From positions 1 through 64,000 of the forward strand of contig CAVJWR010000001.1 of NCBI GenBank assembly GCA_963653155.1: a stretch of DNA of 64,000 bases, read 5' to 3'. The position numbers and the translations under genes are program-made. Shown here piece after piece: positions 22,861-30,971 of the stretch (position 1 is its first letter; every line of letters begins with the position of its first letter). This DNA is from UBA1731 sp963653155. Lineage in GTDB: Bacteria; Verrucomicrobiota; Kiritimatiellia; RFP12; UBA1067. The notes beneath the pieces are model-generated. The model was not told the origin of the DNA and did no database searches. It worked only from the letters and a program-made list of their open reading frames with translations.

Positions 22861-24654
22861 CGCAAGCACCTCTGGGATCTTCCGCCAAAGATGGCCTTCC
22901 GTTCCACGCACACGGCAGTTCATGATCATCGAATAGTGATCCATAAGCGCATCCTTGTGCGCGAGCCGGTATTCGATCAATTCGCGCCCCGCTTCAGCGA
23001 GCTTCGCCAGATCACCTGTCTTGTCGGCGGCAAAAAAGCGATATGCCAGCACATACTCGTGCGCCTGGACGATCAGGGTTTCGAGACGCCTTTGCGACAT
23101 CGGATCATCTGATACATCCTTGCGTGCCGCGACAAGCAGTGCCTCGTCTTCTCGCAGTGCCGACTCCGTGTGCGGATCCATCTGCCGAACCGAAGTCTGC
23201 GAATCGTCAAGCAGATTCGCAGACTTGAGCGCCGCCCGCATTTCGGCATCGGAAGCGTTGCGCCGAGCGCGTATGCGAGCGTAATACTCGCGGACAGCCC
23301 CTGCCGCGCCACCATATGCGCTGCAATAGTCATCTATGATTTCATCGAACGACAGGGTTGGCGTCGTAAGCAACCGCACGGCCACATAGTTCTCAAGCGC
23401 CGTGGAGAATCGTCCGGGATACGTATCGAAGTCCGCACCTATCATGCCATTATCTCGGCAATAGCAGAACACATCGTAGATGAGCTTTTCGACGCCACGC
23501 GGAAGGCTGGCGGTGGACGAATGGAAATTCGGACGCAGGAAGAACCGCCTGAGCCCAGCCTTCTTCCACCCTTCATAGAAGCCGAGCCAGTCATCGCTGA
23601 GCGAAGGAACGGTTCCGAATGTCATGTTGTCCGGATATTCAATCCGCTCACGGCGTGGCGGATGGCGGTAGAATGCGTAGATGTAGCTGACCACCTGTAC
23701 GTCCGGACGTTCCCTGACCGCTTTCGCAGCCACGCGATTCCAGAAATTAAGGTAGCGGTCGGTCTTGTTCGCCAGGAAACTCTCGCCCGGCCTGTCGGCA
23801 TCAAGCGCAATGCATTTCGCACAACGGCAGAGACCGCCGCCATCATTGTCGCACACATTGAGATAGCGTGGCTTTCCGGCAACCCGCCAGTCCGCGAGAA
23901 TCTGCTCAACCATGTCATCGTTGGACACACACAATAGCGTACGCGTTGGCGAAGATGCCAAACCGCGTACGCCATCCTCTCCCATGGCAAGATATTCAGG
24001 GTGCGTCTTTGAGAAGCGTTCGTACCAGTCCGTGAATGCATGGCCATAGCGAAACACGTGCTTGGAATGGTTACGGTTGCGTACATAGAACGTGGTTATG
24101 TCACGGCAAAGGCGATTGGCGCTTTCACTGTCATAGCGGAGAGGTTTCGGGATGTTGACCGGATTGCCGTCCACAAATGGCAGGTGAAATGATATGAGAT
24201 CCTCTGCATTGCCGCTGCGCATGCGCCCGATGTCGAACGGCGGCACATACACTCCTTCTCGACCATCAATGGCTATCGCCTTCACACCCTTCGGCACAAC
24301 GATGCCGCTCTCTCCCGGCCAGACCCAGGCGAAACCAAGCTCCTTTTGTAGGTAGAGATACACGGCATACAGAACGCCGTCATATGTCTCCTCGACAACC
24401 TTGCCGAACTCTTTCGTCATTTCACGCCTGTCGCCCCAGAAGTAGACAGTTTCGCCTTCAACGCGGTAGCGGGCCTCGTGCGTTGCGGCGGGACTGCCGC
24501 CCGGAGCCTTCTCCCCAAGGACGAAACGTCCCTCCGTCACATTCAGAAGCCGCATGTGCAATGCGAGTTCGTCCGCCGCCTTTGCGTTCTGCCGTTCAGT
24601 GCCTGGCGCAAACGATATTGTGATCGCCGCCATCATTGCCATAAATGAGTTCAT
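22846..24654 (-). CDS. Secreted DUF4838-type hydrolase (alpha-glucuronidase-like)
   Basis: A 602-residue protein with a short signal-like N-terminus (NSFMAMMAAITISFA). The N-terminal part resembles the GH67/GH20-type accessory domain (YDGVLYAVYLYLQKELGFAW and VWPGESGIVVPKG, typical of DUF4838 proteins). The core has the family's Cys cluster, NVCDNDGGGLCRCAKCIALD, and a barrel with GMIGADFDTYPGRFSTALEN. The C-terminal quarter is helical. Substrate unknown; DUF4838 proteins sit in polysaccharide-degradation loci. It is transcribed behind the surface protein at 24700. The AAGAAGGGGG upstream of the ATG is a strong ribosome-binding site. Its stop codon lies inside an intergenic repeat. Confidence 0.8.
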   Translation of the reverse strand: MNSFMAMMAAITISFAPGTERQNAKAADELALHMRLLNVTEGRFVLGEKAPGGSPAATHEARYRVEGETVYFWGDRREMTKEFGKVVEETYDGVLYAVYLYLQKELGFAWVWPGESGIVVPKGVKAIAIDGREGVYVPPFDIGRMRSGNAEDLISFHLPFVDGNPVNIPKPLRYDSESANRLCRDITTFYVRNRNHSKHVFRYGHAFTDWYERFSKTHPEYLAMGEDGVRGLASSPTRTLLCVSNDDMVEQILADWRVAGKPRYLNVCDNDGGGLCRCAKCIALDADRPGESFLANKTDRYLNFWNRVAAKAVRERPDVQVVSYIYAFYRHPPRRERIEYPDNMTFGTVPSLSDDWLGFYEGWKKAGLRRFFLRPNFHSSTASLPRGVEKLIYDVFCYCRDNGMIGADFDTYPGRFSTALENYVAVRLLTTPTLSFDEIIDDYCSAYGGAAGAVREYYARIRARRNASDAEMRAALKSANLLDDSQTSVRQMDPHTESALREDEALLVAARKDVSDDPMSQRRLETLIVQAHEYVLAYRFFAADKTGDLAKLAEAGRELIEYRLAHKDALMDHYSMIMNCRVRGTEGHLWRKIPEVLADVGM

Positions 24655-24699
24655 GAATGCCCCCTTCTTATCGTAAGTTTATAATTGTCCGCATCCAAT

Positions 24700-26718
24700 T
24701 CACCTGATTACGATCTTGCATCCGGATGGATAACCCCACCAACCAGAATCTCCCCATTGGCCCAACACCCTTGTCGAACCATCCTCATATTCGAATGACG
24801 GAGTACCACGACAATATATCGCGCGCTTCTGAGACACAGCCCCAAGTTTGACATAGCCGGATGGGATGCGGATCGTGACATTCTCCGCATCCCCAGTGAT
24901 GATCAGACGCTCTTCCACGGATTCGGCAACATAAGCCATACCATCGGCTGCCGGTACAGTCAATGGACCGCCTCGCTGGACAATCATCCCATCTGCGGTC
25001 TTCAAGGTGCCGTTTGTGACGGTTCCAGAACCGACGAACGACGCCACCGTCACTGCCAGCCCTCCAAGATCAAGCGTCGCCTGGGCGCTGAGACGCAAGG
25101 AAGCTGTTCTTGGCAGCGGCTCATATGCAGCCGAGACACCGTCAATCGTCGTCACAGACCACTTGTTCATGAGATACGCCTGTATGGCCGAGAGTTCTAC
25201 AGCAGATGGGGCATGGTCAAGTGCAATCGCTTCGCCGATTGAGCCAACGTACGTGTAGATCGGGGCGTTCATGCGCCCGCCAATGAACTGCCTCTGCGTC
25301 GGCTGATCGGCAAGAGGCACACGGGCGGCAACATTCGTCACACAGACAAGCATATCCCGAAGGAACATCTCGTCTTGGGTCTGCCCCTGCTTGCCATCCA
25401 CAAATATGTGCCGACGCCCTTCCGAACCTTCCGTACTGAACTGAATGGAGCGAGGTGCCGCGATAAGCGATCCGACAGAACCCGACTCGCCATTGTGCCT
25501 TGCCCACAAGCGGGCAGAGTCCGTTGCGACATCGTGATGGCAGACAAATAAAAGCGCATCTGGCTGTACCATGGCCTGATTGGGACAGTTCAGCTGGAAA
25601 CAGCTTGCCACCGCCTCGGTTGCCATGCGCACCGCAGAACGTCCGCCAAAACAGTACGTTGTCGGTCTTGGAGTGCCATCGACAGGCACAAGTGACAGAA
25701 TCCCGGAATCGTCGTCAAGCGATTTGCGGGCATTGCTGTCCGTCCATCTTATGACAACACCTTCGGCATTTGTCTGAACGGTTCCTGCGGAAGATGCATC
25801 GAAATCGAAAATGACCCCCGGGATGTCATTAATCGAGCCAAGACGCACCGTACCAGCCTCAATTATGCAATCGCCATTGTAGCTATTGTTCCCGAATAGG
25901 ATCAATTCGCCCGGCCCACGCTTAACAAGATTCACATCGCCATCTATCGGTTCGATCTGCACCTCTTTCCCGTCAATCTGGAACAGACGCTCATCCATGA
26001 GCGCACGGACTTGGATTGCATTGATGTAGAAATATGAACGGGACTCCTGCACTTGGCTGTCATTCATGTATAGCGCAGCCGTTGTACTCTCGGTCGTGAA
26101 CTCTACCGACACCACCTGACCCAATCCGCTCGCATCGGCGTATCGCAGATTGTCGCCAAGAGTGTACGCCTCGTCCGTCTTGCCTATCCACATTGCAAGC
26201 GACTTGCCAACGTAGTCCGACTCCTGAAGCCAAAACTGAATCAGGTACGAACGGCCTTTCTCAAGACCATTTATCGTCCAGAAGCGGGTTGCCTTTGCAC
26301 CCCAGTTGCCGCCGTAGCGGCCAGAAAGGATTGCCCGATAACTTGCGGACAAATCGGCGGCATCCGGCACTTTTGCAGGCGACACGGTTGCGCTTTGCAC
26401 CGAAAAGCTGATGCGTTCGTCTGTCCAGTCATTCGTTGTCGAACCAGAATAGCGGAAAGGGACGCCGTTGACCGCAATCGTCTCCCCGCTCGCATAGGTC
26501 TTATCCGTATTGAAGCACTGCGCGAAAACAAGCTTGCCGCGAGTAGAGACATCCCCATCGCCTGAGATCGTCTCTACCGAGACGTTCGCAATTCCACCCG
26601 ATAGACTTAGGCACACAAGCGCAACGGCAACAGATGCAAGTACGCGTTTACAAAGTTTCGCTCCATGTCGCGACCTGGTGTACCACGCAAACATCATATC
26701 ATTCTTGACCATCGCCAT
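24700..26718 (-). CDS. Exported LamG-type surface protein
   Basis: A 672-residue protein with a signal peptide after a charged N-region (hydrophobic stretch VLASVAVALVCLSLSGGIA at about residues 27-45). An N-terminal carbohydrate-binding-like jelly-roll region (RFWTINGLEKGRSYLIQFWL) is followed by an autotransporter-associated strand (GDVNLVKRGPGELILFGNNS) and one LamG-type module closing with AIQAYLMNKW. It is related to the 1076-residue protein at 13865 but has one module instead of three. It ends YPSGCKIVIR, the hydrophobic-plus-Arg terminus shared with the other exported proteins. The start at 26718 has GGAAAGGAC upstream. No catalytic motif; probably surface binding. Confidence 0.72.
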   Translation of the reverse strand: MAMVKNDMMFAWYTRSRHGAKLCKRVLASVAVALVCLSLSGGIANVSVETISGDGDVSTRGKLVFAQCFNTDKTYASGETIAVNGVPFRYSGSTTNDWTDERISFSVQSATVSPAKVPDAADLSASYRAILSGRYGGNWGAKATRFWTINGLEKGRSYLIQFWLQESDYVGKSLAMWIGKTDEAYTLGDNLRYADASGLGQVVSVEFTTESTTAALYMNDSQVQESRSYFYINAIQVRALMDERLFQIDGKEVQIEPIDGDVNLVKRGPGELILFGNNSYNGDCIIEAGTVRLGSINDIPGVIFDFDASSAGTVQTNAEGVVIRWTDSNARKSLDDDSGILSLVPVDGTPRPTTYCFGGRSAVRMATEAVASCFQLNCPNQAMVQPDALLFVCHHDVATDSARLWARHNGESGSVGSLIAAPRSIQFSTEGSEGRRHIFVDGKQGQTQDEMFLRDMLVCVTNVAARVPLADQPTQRQFIGGRMNAPIYTYVGSIGEAIALDHAPSAVELSAIQAYLMNKWSVTTIDGVSAAYEPLPRTASLRLSAQATLDLGGLAVTVASFVGSGTVTNGTLKTADGMIVQRGGPLTVPAADGMAYVAESVEERLIITGDAENVTIRIPSGYVKLGAVSQKRAIYCRGTPSFEYEDGSTRVLGQWGDSGWWGYPSGCKIVIR

Positions 26719-26750
26719 GTCCTTTCCATTACCAAAAAAGAAATGGCGCT

Positions 26751-26780
26751 ATTATATTGGTTTTTTTTTTCTACAGTCAA
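26751..26780 (-). promoter_or_regulatory. Promoter with A10 tract in the spacer
   Basis: On the minus strand: TTGACT (26775-26780), an 18-bp spacer containing A10, then TATAAT (26751-26756), 33 nt before the ATG of the LamG-type protein. A second extended -10 (TGCTATAAT, 26823-26831) lies further upstream. Confidence 0.82.
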
Positions 26781-26829
26781 GTACGTGGCTTACGCTATGT
26801 CGCGAGCTTTTCCATGCCGCACATTATAG

Positions 26830-27030
26830 CAGAATGTCGAGTGTGGTACACGGGAGTCCGCTTTCGTTCGCTTTCTTCGGTCGCAACAAGTTGCGCCCCT
26901 CCCGTGCAACGCATGACGATGGGATGCCGTCACTACAATAACATCAAATGGCCAATGGCTAAATGCAATCGCCAATCGTAAATCGACAGTTGGTAGTTGA
27001 TAGCCTTCTCAACCTCTCACCTTCTCAACC
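26830..27030. repeat. Intergenic repeat mosaic C
   Basis: It includes a hairpin GGTCGCAAC-AA-GTTGCGCCC (26879-26898) and an outer arm (26897-26919) that is identical to the right arm of the perfect 23-bp inverted repeat at 33803-33903; the left arm is truncated here. It continues with AAATGCAATCGCCAATCGTA and GTTGGTAGTTGATAG, then CTTCTCAACCTCTCACC repeats that run into the 3' end of the PIG-L gene. No gene is seen in 26781-27008. Confidence 0.75.
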
Positions 27031-28082
27031 TCGTGCTCGTGCTTTGGGTTGACGCCCGGCCTGACCACCTTCGGACGCGGAGCAAGCCACTTGAAGCCAA
27101 GCGACTCAAGGTATTCCACTTCCTTCGGGGCTGGTGGCCGCGCATAGTCGCACAGTTCGAACACCTCTGCGTAGCGTGGGCCCTTTCCGCCCCATGCCGC
27201 ATCAATTTCCTTGCGATGGCGCTTACCGTTCGCGAGCGGACGCCCAGGCATCATCTTGTCCCGCAGGAACGCCTTGCGTCCCTCAAGGTCTGCCGGTATC
27301 GTCCTCGGATCAAAGCCGTGTTCCGGCGGCAGCCACTCGAACTCCTGCGACTCGTGGCAGGCCCACGCCGCGAGCAACGTATCAAGAACGTCATCGTCGC
27401 CAACGATGAGATCGGCGCGGAATGGCGCCGGTTCGCGGAAAGAGTCGCCGCCGTACATCACGAACGGAAGCGTCTCCGGAACAGGCGAATCCGGACAGTA
27501 GAGCGGTACGCCAAACAGGTATGTAGCGTCGCGCACCGCAATGCCAACGGCACGGTGGTCCGCATGGTAGTCGCTCGTGCGATGCGTGATGAGAAGGTTG
27601 GGGGCCTCCTGCCTTATGAGGCGGGTCAGCCTCGCACGGAGTTCAAGCGTAGGCTCGATCTCGCAATCCGGATACCCAAGCACATAGTATCGCTTCACGC
27701 CAAGCACCTTCGAGGATGCCTGCGTCTCGCGATAGCGACGCGCCGCCAGCTCATCCGAGCGCATCCACTGGTGCCCCTTGTCGCCGTTGCAGCACGAGAC
27801 GAAAATAGCCTCTCCGCCAGCACGGGCGATCTTGTGCGCAATTGCGCCGGCCTGGAAATCGGCGTCGTCCGGATGCGCTCCGATGAACATCACCTTGAAC
27901 GGCAACCTGAAGTTGTCCTGAGCAAAAGACGGGAGACGCGGATCCCTCCCCGCATAGTGGCTCGCCTTTCCGAAGATCGGCTTGCTGTCGAGGACAGGTT
28001 CGGCGGCTGGCGCCTTTGCGGCAGACAGCCCTGCGGCGGCAAGGGCCGCAGTCCCAAGAAAATTGCGACGATTAAGTTCCAT
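27009..28082 (-). CDS. Tat-exported PIG-L (LmbE-like) deacetylase
   Basis: A 357-residue zinc-hydrolase of the PIG-L/LmbE family that removes N-acetyl groups from amino-sugar conjugates. A twin-arginine signal (ELNRRNFLGTAALAAAGLSA) starts the protein. The metal motif AHPDDAD follows VMFIGAH, with the downstream HRTSDYHADHRAVG supplying further His ligands. The start is set at the ATG at 28082, which gives a clean Tat signal; an upstream in-frame codon would run into the neighbour. Last gene of a Gfo/Idh - sugar porter - PIG-L operon, suggesting uptake and processing of an acetylated amino-sugar. The final residues (EHEVEKVRG) are encoded by intergenic repeat sequence. Confidence 0.88.
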   Translation of the reverse strand: MELNRRNFLGTAALAAAGLSAAKAPAAEPVLDSKPIFGKASHYAGRDPRLPSFAQDNFRLPFKVMFIGAHPDDADFQAGAIAHKIARAGGEAIFVSCCNGDKGHQWMRSDELAARRYRETQASSKVLGVKRYYVLGYPDCEIEPTLELRARLTRLIRQEAPNLLITHRTSDYHADHRAVGIAVRDATYLFGVPLYCPDSPVPETLPFVMYGGDSFREPAPFRADLIVGDDDVLDTLLAAWACHESQEFEWLPPEHGFDPRTIPADLEGRKAFLRDKMMPGRPLANGKRHRKEIDAAWGGKGPRYAEVFELCDYARPPAPKEVEYLESLGFKWLAPRPKVVRPGVNPKHEHEVEKVRG

Positions 28083-28083
28083 G

Positions 28084-29316
28084 CTATTCAAGTTCCTTTC
28101 CTTTTGTTTCCGGCATGAGAAAAACGGCCCAGACGACAAGCAGCATCAGGCACCCTCCGAAAAGTCCGAATATTCCCACAGGAGACCAGTTCCCCGCCAT
28201 CAGCGGGAACATGAAGGTAAGCGCCGCCGCAAAAGTCCAGTGGACGAATATGGCGGCGGACTGTCCCTGCGCCCGGAGCGCGGTCGGGAAAAGCTCGGAG
28301 ACAAAAACCCACATCACAACGCCCTGCCCTGCCGCATAGAAGATGATGAATCCGTTTATTGCGGCGGCCGCGATTCCGCCAAGGCCACACCTAAACGCGG
28401 CGGCAGTCACAAAATGGCAGACGACACATCCGATTGCGCCTATGAGAAGCAGCCTACGGCGACCGATGCGATCGACGAGCCACAGTCCGAAGAGCGTCCC
28501 CAATCCAAGCAGCACACTCATGAGCGATGCCGCCGCATATGCCCGCGAACCGGAAAAGCCGGCCATCTCAAACACGCGCTTCGCGAAATACATTACGGCG
28601 TTGATGCCGGAAAGCTGGTCGAATGCCGCGATCGAACAGGCGAGGAACAGGAGTTTCGCGTTTTTCATGCGGAACAGCCTTGCCGCCACGTTCGTCTCCG
28701 GCAAGGCGGAAACGGCGGTACGCATCTCCAGCCATTTCGGGCTCTCCACGAGGAACGGGCACAGCAGCGTAAACGCGAATGCGGGGAACGCCTCCGCACC
28801 CAGCATCCATCTCCAGGCCGCATCACCAAGTCCCGCAGTGCCGAGACGCCAGTTGACGAACTGCGAGGCGACCATGCCAAGCACGATGTTGAGTTGGAAG
28901 AGCCCGCCGAAAAGCCCCCTGCGTTCCGCCGGGGCAATCTCGGCGATGTAAACCGGCGCGGCAATCGAGGAGATGCCCACGCCAAGTCCGCCTATGAAAC
29001 GGGCGAACATGAGATCCCATGGCCCGATGGCCAATCCGCTCCACACCGCAGACACGAGATAGAGTACGCCACTGCCGAAGAGCGCCATTTTGCGTCCGAA
29101 GCGGTCGGTGATCCGTCCACCGGACAGGGCACCTATGACCGTACCCCAGAGCGCGGATGACATAACCCATCCGTGCATGGCGCCTGACAGGCCCCACACC
29201 TGCTGGATCTGCTGTTCGCCGCCGTTGATGACGGCGGTATCGTAGCCAAAGAGGAACCCGCCCATCGCCGCAACGAGCGACAGGAACACAAGCCGGGTAC
29301 GGGGAATCGCGTTCAT
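28084..29316 (-). CDS. MFS sugar-porter transporter
   Basis: About 410 residues with twelve predicted transmembrane helices and the sugar-porter signatures: GGFLFGYDTAVINGGEQQ in helix 1, GRITDRFGRKMALFGSG between helices 2 and 3, APAERRGLFGGLFQLNIVLG, DQLSGINAVMYFAKRVFE (the PESPR/QQLSGI-type motif), VDRIGRRRLLLIGA and the C-terminal PETKGKELE. It imports a sugar by proton symport. The ATG at 29316 is preferred; an in-frame TTG at 29340 would overlap the upstream gene. It lies between Gfo/Idh and PIG-L genes, so its substrate is probably what they process. Confidence 0.92.
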   Translation of the reverse strand: MNAIPRTRLVFLSLVAAMGGFLFGYDTAVINGGEQQIQQVWGLSGAMHGWVMSSALWGTVIGALSGGRITDRFGRKMALFGSGVLYLVSAVWSGLAIGPWDLMFARFIGGLGVGISSIAAPVYIAEIAPAERRGLFGGLFQLNIVLGMVASQFVNWRLGTAGLGDAAWRWMLGAEAFPAFAFTLLCPFLVESPKWLEMRTAVSALPETNVAARLFRMKNAKLLFLACSIAAFDQLSGINAVMYFAKRVFEMAGFSGSRAYAAASLMSVLLGLGTLFGLWLVDRIGRRRLLLIGAIGCVVCHFVTAAAFRCGLGGIAAAAINGFIIFYAAGQGVVMWVFVSELFPTALRAQGQSAAIFVHWTFAAALTFMFPLMAGNWSPVGIFGLFGGCLMLLVVWAVFLMPETKGKELE

Positions 29317-29321
29317 TTGAG

Positions 29322-30785
29322 TTATGCTTTGAGTCCCCAACCGTTATGGTACTGGACGTTAAGGAAGCGGTTAGCCTCGTCCGCATATGCGCCGACAAAG
29401 CGTTCTGCCGCCGGATCCCACTTGAGGGACCGGAGCTGCATCCGCGCACAGATGTTGGCGATGTGCGCCATCGAAATCGTGCGGTGCCCCATCTCGCAAG
29501 TGGAAGCGACAGACGTGCGCCCCTCGATCACGCCATCGAGGAAATCCGACTCGTGGAACTTCGAACCGTCATGTCCCTCGTTCGGACGGTAGAGCTTGAT
29601 GTCCTTGTCCGTAAGGTCACTCTCCTTGAAGTTCTTGAGGGATTCGGGCACCTTGCCCTTGTAATCATAGCTTCCGACGTCGCCCTTCTCGCAGTGGAAA
29701 ATCGTCTGGCGTGGCCAACCGTTCTCCTTGTCGATCTTGCGCACGTGGCAGCGCAAGCCATTCGCGAAGACGAAATCGAACTTGAACTCGCTCGGCCAGG
29801 AGAACACGTCTCGATCCGCGCCAGTGGCATAGTCGCTCTCCATGTTCTCTACCGCCACCGGTCCGGTGAACTGCGTCCCGAGGCCACGGTTGAGCTGATC
29901 GAACTCATGCGCACCGAAGTCGGGTATCATTCCACCGCCATAGCGGTTGTTGAAGCGCCAGCAGGTCGGATCGTGGATCGATGGGATGTAGGCGTTGCTC
30001 TCCCAGTGCATGGCCGGACCTTGCCACATGTTCCAGGCCTCTTCCGAGAAATAGCCTGGCAGCGGCGCACGGGCGGCACAGCGTCCATGCCCAACCCAGT
30101 GGTCACACGCCGGAATGCAGATTGTCGCCCCCTTCACCTTGCCGGCATAGCCGTTGAGTACGATCTCCTCCGAAAGCCTGTACGCCGGATTGGTTGCGCC
30201 CTGGTTGCCCACCTGAAACGTGACTCCCGTCTCCTTTGCGACACGCACCATCGTCTGCCCCTCGGCTATGGAAAGGGACATCGGCTTCTGGCAGAACACA
30301 TGCTTGCCGGCCTTCATGGCCGCAATGGACATGATAGCGTGCCAGTGGTCTGGCGTGCATATGCAAACCGCATCTATCGTAGGGTCGTCGATGACGTCAC
30401 GCCAATCCGTGACAACGCGACAGGCCTTGTCTCCATAATGCCGGTTGACCATGTCGCGGATTACCCGCCAGCCACAGATGTCGCTACGGTAGGAACCGTC
30501 CGCCTTGGCAAATCCCTCTGAACCGAAGTTGGAGCCCCGCCCGCCGTAGAAGTAGTCCGGCGCGATCTCCACGACATCGCACACCGTCGTGACGCGACAG
30601 CGCGGATCCTGAAGGAAGCCAGGCACGTTCGTCGTCTTCGCGATAAGCCCGCAGCCGATTATCGCGACATTCACCTTCACGTTTGCCGATATGCGCCGAA
30701 CGCCTTTTCTGGTGGCGCATCCGCCGATGAAAAACGATGCGCCCGCAAATGCAAGCGATCCGCCTACGAAATCCCTTCTGTTCAT
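29322..30785 (-). CDS. Exported Gfo/Idh/MocA-family oxidoreductase
   Basis: A 487-residue NAD(P)-dependent sugar oxidoreductase with a Tat/lipoprotein-like leader (NRRDFVGGSLAFAGASFFIG followed by GC, i.e. RR plus a lipobox Cys). Rossmann fold with VNVAIIGCGLIAKTTN, the AVCICTPDHWHAIMSIAAM region, and HVFCQKPMSLSIAEGQTMV containing the catalytic Lys (EKP-type, here QKP). The C-terminal sheet domain includes HEFDQLNRGLGTQFTGPVAV. It belongs to the exported Gfo/Idh group common in PVC bacteria, including GH109-like members; the activity (oxidoreductase or glycosidase by a redox mechanism) is open. First gene of the operon, divergent from the kinase gene. Confidence 0.9.
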   Translation of the reverse strand: MNRRDFVGGSLAFAGASFFIGGCATRKGVRRISANVKVNVAIIGCGLIAKTTNVPGFLQDPRCRVTTVCDVVEIAPDYFYGGRGSNFGSEGFAKADGSYRSDICGWRVIRDMVNRHYGDKACRVVTDWRDVIDDPTIDAVCICTPDHWHAIMSIAAMKAGKHVFCQKPMSLSIAEGQTMVRVAKETGVTFQVGNQGATNPAYRLSEEIVLNGYAGKVKGATICIPACDHWVGHGRCAARAPLPGYFSEEAWNMWQGPAMHWESNAYIPSIHDPTCWRFNNRYGGGMIPDFGAHEFDQLNRGLGTQFTGPVAVENMESDYATGADRDVFSWPSEFKFDFVFANGLRCHVRKIDKENGWPRQTIFHCEKGDVGSYDYKGKVPESLKNFKESDLTDKDIKLYRPNEGHDGSKFHESDFLDGVIEGRTSVASTCEMGHRTISMAHIANICARMQLRSLKWDPAAERFVGAYADEANRFLNVQYHNGWGLKA

Positions 30786-30813
30786 GAAACTCCTTTCGGT
30801 TTAGATGCTCACT

Positions 30814-30842
30814 ACTATACCACACCCCATGGCCTACAACAA
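30814..30842 (-). promoter_or_regulatory. Promoter of the Gfo/Idh - sugar porter - PIG-L operon
   Basis: On the minus strand: TTGTTG (30837-30842), a 17-bp spacer, TATAGT (30814-30819) preceded by TGG. About 20-25 nt leader before the ATG, with GAAAGGAG as ribosome-binding site. Confidence 0.7.
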
Positions 30843-30860
30843 CCTAACCGAATGGTTAGG
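30843..30860. promoter_or_regulatory. Perfect inverted repeat CCTAACC-GAAT-GGTTAGG (candidate operator)
   Basis: A 7-4-7 palindrome directly adjoining the -35 of the Gfo/Idh operon and about 100 bp upstream of the divergent kinase promoter. Its position suits a binding site for the response regulator or another repressor/activator, but it is not repeated elsewhere in the window. 30861-30950 also holds a GCGACG/CGTCGC hairpin unit of the intergenic repeat family. Confidence 0.4.
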
Positions 30861-30955
30861 GGGCTGTCCGTAGCGACGATGCCCTCGCCGTCGCGGGGCG
30901 TCGCGAACGACCACGGCAAAGGACGAGCGGGTGGCCCAAGGGCACGAATGATTTG

Positions 30956-30964
30956 TGCTATAAT
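30956..30964 (+). promoter_or_regulatory. Extended -10 promoter abutting the kinase start
   Basis: TGC-TATAAT, with TATAAT at 30959-30964. The ATG used here (30972) begins 8 nt after the hexamer, where transcription should start, so the mRNA is likely leaderless. No -35 match. Confidence 0.6.
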
Positions 30965-30971
30965 GGCGGAA

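Noticed and set aside
26757..26770. T10 run as a Rho-independent terminator on the plus strand
   Set aside because: There is no G+C-rich stem before it and no plus-strand gene upstream; it is better explained as the promoter-spacer A tract.
27982..29160. 392-codon plus-strand frame opposite the sugar porter
   Set aside because: Low-complexity His/Arg/Glu-rich antisense frame over a conserved transporter.
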